Notes under the pieces: generated by a model
What the model was told of the DNA's origin: nothing
What the model saw: only the letters and a program-made list of their open reading frames with translations
Database searches by the model: none
Made by a program: the position numbers and the translations under genes
In this document: in pieces, positions 5,352 through 7,941 of the stretch
Numbering within the stretch: position 1 is the stretch's first letter
Layout of the letters: every line of letters begins with the position of its first letter
Origin: Terriglobia bacterium
Lineage (GTDB): Bacteria > Acidobacteriota > Terriglobia > UBA7540
DNA length: 7,941 bases
Direction of reading: 5' to 3'
Assembly: GCA_020072905.1 (NCBI GenBank)
Contig: JAIQGB010000345.1
Location: 1-7,941, forward strand

Positions 5352-7187
5352 TCAACAGGGAAGGGAGATTCGGAAGGTCGTGCCGCGATGGGGCTCACTG
5401 GTGAAATCAATCGAGCCGTTGTGGAGCTGCACGACGCGGTAAGCCATCGCCAGGCCCACCCCCGTTCCGCCCGGCTTGGTGGTGAAGCAGAGGGAGAACA
5501 CCTTGGGACGCAATTCCGGTGGAATTCCCACGCCCTGGTCGGTGATTTCCAATTCCAGGCGATGGGGCAGAGGGCGCGGCGTGACCTTGAGTTCTCCGCC
5601 CGCGGGCATCGCCTGGCAACCGTTCAGGACCAGGTTGAGGAGCGCCTGCTTCATCAGATCGCGATCGATCACCAAACGCGGCAGCGTGCCGTTGGCTTCG
5701 AAGATCAGCCGGACGTGGTTCTGGTTTGCCTGGGGCTCAGCCAGCGTGAAGACGTCGCGGACGAGGGCTTCGACGTCGGTCTCCGCCGGGCGCAGCTCGA
5801 TCGGGCGAGTGAAGTCCAAGAAGGTTTTCACGACTCGATCGAGGCGGCGGATTTCCTCGCTCAGAACGTCGAGATGAGGTTTGACGTGCTCGCCCTGCTC
5901 CGGCAATTTCGATTTGAGGAGTTCGAGTTGTAGCACCATGGCGTTGAGCGGATTCTTGACCTCGTGGGCGACTCCGGAGGTGAGGCGGCCGAGCGCCGCA
6001 AGCCGGGCGGTGATGTCGAGCTGGTCCTCCAGCCGCGCGCGCGTGGTCGCATCCCGCAAGGTCACGAGACTGCCCACACTCTCGCCTTCGGACTCCACGA
6101 ATTGCACACTCGCCGCGACGCGGGGAATGGTCGCTTCGGCTGTCATCTCGACGACCTGCCAGGGCACGGACTGGCGCGCGCGAAACGCCCCGCGGAGGAG
6201 TTGCTCGAGGGCATTGTCGCCGGCAAAGAGTTCGGCGGCCGGAGGATGTGTGGAGGGATTTGCAGCATGGCGGAGAAAACGCCAGGCCGCCGGGGTGGCG
6301 AGGACGAGATGGTCCTGGGGGTCGAACAGCAGCAGGCCGTCCGTCAATTTGGCGAAGAGCTGATCGAGGTTCTCCTTGAGGGCGACAAACTCTTCTTTCT
6401 CGCCGCGCATCTGTTCGCCCAGCAGGTTGAGTTTGGAAGAGAGGATACCCCATTCGTCCGCGCGGTCGAGTGGCAGCGCCGAGGCGTATTCGCCCCGCGC
6501 CAAGCGGTCCACGTTGCGGGAGATGGTCTCCAGCGGCCGCAGGATGCGGTAGGAGAGCAGCCCCGCCGACACCGTCGCCAGCAGGATGGCGAGCGCGGAG
6601 AGAGCCAGCGCGCGGTTCAGCTCGGGCGTAATCTGGCTGCGCAAAAAGAGCGTGGAGACGCCCACGCGAATGTCCCCCAGAGGGCTGCCTCCGAGGTCGA
6701 GCGGCAGGCGCAGTTCATAGATGCGGGGGGGGCCGTAGACCACGCGCAGTTGGCGGAGGAGGCCGGCGCGCATCAAGTCCTGGTAACGGGGCGCAGGCTC
6801 GAACGTGCGCCCGATCGCCTGGCGGTCGCTGTGAATCATTACCTGCCGGTCGGTGTCCGTGATGGTGACGTAGTAGATCGTGGGGGAATAGCCGACTGCG
6901 GATTCTATCAGCGAGGTGATCCCTGGATCGCTGGAGAGCCATTCCTGAACGAAGCGGCGCAGCGCCTGGGTGTTGGAAGGGTCCGTGCCGGCAGGAATGC
7001 GGCTCTGGGCGAGCACCCTGCGGGCCTGATGGTACACCTCGCTTGCCACGTACTGGCCCTTGCTTTCCACTTCCGCCAGGGCCTGCCGGGTTAGACTGGC
7101 CAGGTAGAGCGCGGAGGTGACCAGCGCCACCAGAAGGACCAGCAGGGAGATCAGCGCCGTGAGCTTAGCTTTGAGGCTGAGTCTCAT
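5352..7187 (-). CDS. Membrane sensor histidine kinase (Cache-like, HAMP, PAS, HisKA, HATPase_c)
   Basis: A complete 611-residue kinase. TM1 is at about 9-30 and TM2 at about 195-213. Between them is an extracytoplasmic sensor whose 'YYVTITDTDRQVMIHSDR..IGRTF' segment (105-129) resembles Cache domains that bind small organic ligands. HAMP spans about 213-262 and a PAS domain about 271-385. The HisKA H-box GVAHEVKNPLNAM is at 405-417, with H408 the predicted phosphorylation site. The ATPase has its N-box NLVLNGCQAM (518-527), G1 DQGVGIP (550-556), F-box near 564-568 and G2 GGTGVGLAM (573-581), all intact. There is no receiver domain. It should phosphorylate the adjacent NtrC-type regulator. The ATG at 7187 is forced by an in-frame TGA three codons upstream. 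The start lies inside the last 23 bp of the regulator gene, directly after AAGGAGT, so the two are translationally coupled. The ligand is unknown. Confidence 0.95.
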   Translation of the reverse strand: MRLSLKAKLTALISLLVLLVALVTSALYLASLTRQALAEVESKGQYVASEVYHQARRVLAQSRIPAGTDPSNTQALRRFVQEWLSSDPGITSLIESAVGYSPTIYYVTITDTDRQVMIHSDRQAIGRTFEPAPRYQDLMRAGLLRQLRVVYGPPRIYELRLPLDLGGSPLGDIRVGVSTLFLRSQITPELNRALALSALAILLATVSAGLLSYRILRPLETISRNVDRLARGEYASALPLDRADEWGILSSKLNLLGEQMRGEKEEFVALKENLDQLFAKLTDGLLLFDPQDHLVLATPAAWRFLRHAANPSTHPPAAELFAGDNALEQLLRGAFRARQSVPWQVVEMTAEATIPRVAASVQFVESEGESVGSLVTLRDATTRARLEDQLDITARLAALGRLTSGVAHEVKNPLNAMVLQLELLKSKLPEQGEHVKPHLDVLSEEIRRLDRVVKTFLDFTRPIELRPAETDVEALVRDVFTLAEPQANQNHVRLIFEANGTLPRLVIDRDLMKQALLNLVLNGCQAMPAGGELKVTPRPLPHRLELEITDQGVGIPPELRPKVFSLCFTTKPGGTGVGLAMAYRVVQLHNGSIDFTSEPHRGTTFRISLPC

Positions 7188-7941
7188 ACTCCTTCAGCTT
7201 GTTGTGAAGGGTTTTCAGGCTTATCCCCAGCATTTCGGCTGCGCGCGTCTTGTTGTTTTGCGTGGCCGACAAGGTTTCCAGGATGAGCCGCCGCTCGGCC
7301 TCCGCCACGGTGAGTCCGGCGCGCAGGCGGAGTTGGTCGTCTCGACCGCTGGGCGCGGGGCGGCCGAAATCCGGCGGGAGATCGCGCTTGCGCAGGATCT
7401 CCTCGGCGCAGGTGACCACGGCGCGCTCCAGCACGTTGCGCAATTCGCGTACGTTGCCGGGCCAGGAATATCGGCGGAAGGCCTCGCGCACTTCGTCGTC
7501 CACGGCCTTCACGGGGCGGCTGTGCTTGTGGCTCAAATCTTCGAGGAGCGCTGCGGTCAGGTCACCCAGGTCCTCCAGGTGCTCGCGGAGCGGCGGCATG
7601 AAGATGCGCACCACGTTGAGGCGGAAATAGAGGTCGCCGCGCAGTTGCCCTTTGGCGACGGCGTCCTCGGGAACCTTGTTCGTGGAGGCCAGCACGCGCA
7701 CGTCCACGGCGACTTCGCCTTTGCTGCCCAGGCGCCGCACGCGGGAGTCTTCGAGCACGCGGAGCAGCTTGGCCTGCGTCGCGAAAGGCATCTCGCCGAT
7801 CTCATCCAGCAACAGCGTTCCGCCGTCCGCCAGCTCGAAGCAGCCCACCCGCCGCTCGACAGCGCCGGTGAACGCGGCGCGCCCACCGCGCGTCGGGGGT
7901 CGCGACCAGGAGCAGGGCGCCCCACAGCGGCGTCCCCATGT
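7165..7941 (-). CDS. NtrC-family sigma-54-dependent response regulator (partial, N-terminus off the right edge)
   Basis: Only the C-terminal part (258 codons plus stop) is in the window; any receiver domain and the Walker A motif lie beyond the right edge. Reading inward: the sigma-54-contacting GAFTGA loop appears as AAFTGA, followed by ERRVGCFELADGG and Walker B TLLLDEIGEMP. Next are sensor I VRVLASTNK, the arginine-finger region GQLRGDLYFRLNVVRI, and sensor II YSWPGNVRELRNVLERAV. It ends with a Fis-type helix-turn-helix, NNKTRAAEMLGISLKTLHNK. It would activate RNA polymerase-sigma-54 at promoters after phosphorylation by the downstream kinase, whose gene overlaps its end. The receiver domain is inferred from the kinase neighbour, not seen. 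The outermost 22 or so codons do not match the family, and the first Gly of GAFTGA is replaced by Ala exactly where the mismatch starts. Confidence 0.93.
   Translation of the reverse strand, partial: TWGRRCGAPCSWSRPPTRGGRAAFTGAVERRVGCFELADGGTLLLDEIGEMPFATQAKLLRVLEDSRVRRLGSKGEVAVDVRVLASTNKVPEDAVAKGQLRGDLYFRLNVVRIFMPPLREHLEDLGDLTAALLEDLSHKHSRPVKAVDDEVREAFRRYSWPGNVRELRNVLERAVVTCAEEILRKRDLPPDFGRPAPSGRDDQLRLRAGLTVAEAERRLILETLSATQNNKTRAAEMLGISLKTLHNKLKEYETQPQS
7879..7941. other. Right-end sequence that does not continue the NtrC-type AAA+ domain
   Basis: Just upstream of AFTGAVERR the family should read 'ESELFGHERG'. Instead the open frame gives Arg/Pro/Trp/Cys-rich residues with no similarity to the AAA+ fold, and the other two minus-strand frames do not supply the missing motif. 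The break is within about 65 bases of the edge. Confidence 0.45.

Noticed and set aside
5964..7094. Open plus-strand frame of 376 codons over the kinase gene
   Set aside because: It is fully antisense to a histidine kinase with all catalytic boxes intact and shows no domain of its own.

Overview
This is a GC-rich bacterial window, most probably from an Acidobacteriota genome or metagenome-assembled contig. The lineage call rests on the large secreted protein at the left. It has the FEPNQGQTN motif, the 'PGIDLVYYG ... LEYDFVVAPGADP' core and SBBP (YSTYLGG) beta-propeller repeats, a combination that is very abundant in Acidobacteriota though not exclusive to them. All six genes lie on the minus strand, so transcription runs from the right end towards the left end.

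In transcription order the layout is as follows. An NtrC-type sigma-54-dependent response regulator (7941 to 7165) enters at the right edge without its N-terminus. Its last 23 bp overlap a membrane sensor histidine kinase (7187 to 5352), which has an extracytoplasmic Cache-like sensor, HAMP, PAS, HisKA and HATPase modules. A 196-bp gap follows, then a small HNH endonuclease-fold protein (5155 to 4793) with a strong ribosome binding site. Next come a polytopic membrane protein of unknown function (about 4640 to 3567) and an MFS transporter (3567 to 2281), joined by a one-base TGATG stop/start overlap. A 161-bp intergenic region holds a convincing sigma-70-type promoter (TATAAT with an extended TGn). 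The last gene is the SBBP-repeat secreted protein (2119 to beyond position 1), which stays open through to the left edge.

The regulator/kinase pair forms one two-component unit, and the membrane protein/transporter pair forms a translationally coupled unit. Nothing in the sequence shows which promoters the regulator controls.

The most unusual signal is six blocks of degenerate 7-bp tandem repeats, all confined to the SBBP gene and its leader. Five lie inside the coding region, apparently as in-frame insertions in loops of the conserved domain. One fills the 5' untranslated leader between the predicted transcription start and the ATG. A second oddity is that about 97 bases at the left end and about 63 bases at the right end stop matching the protein families they should continue. 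This fits chimeric contig ends. I see no tRNA, rRNA, CRISPR array, insertion sequence or prophage gene. There is no gene-free stretch longer than 300 bases.
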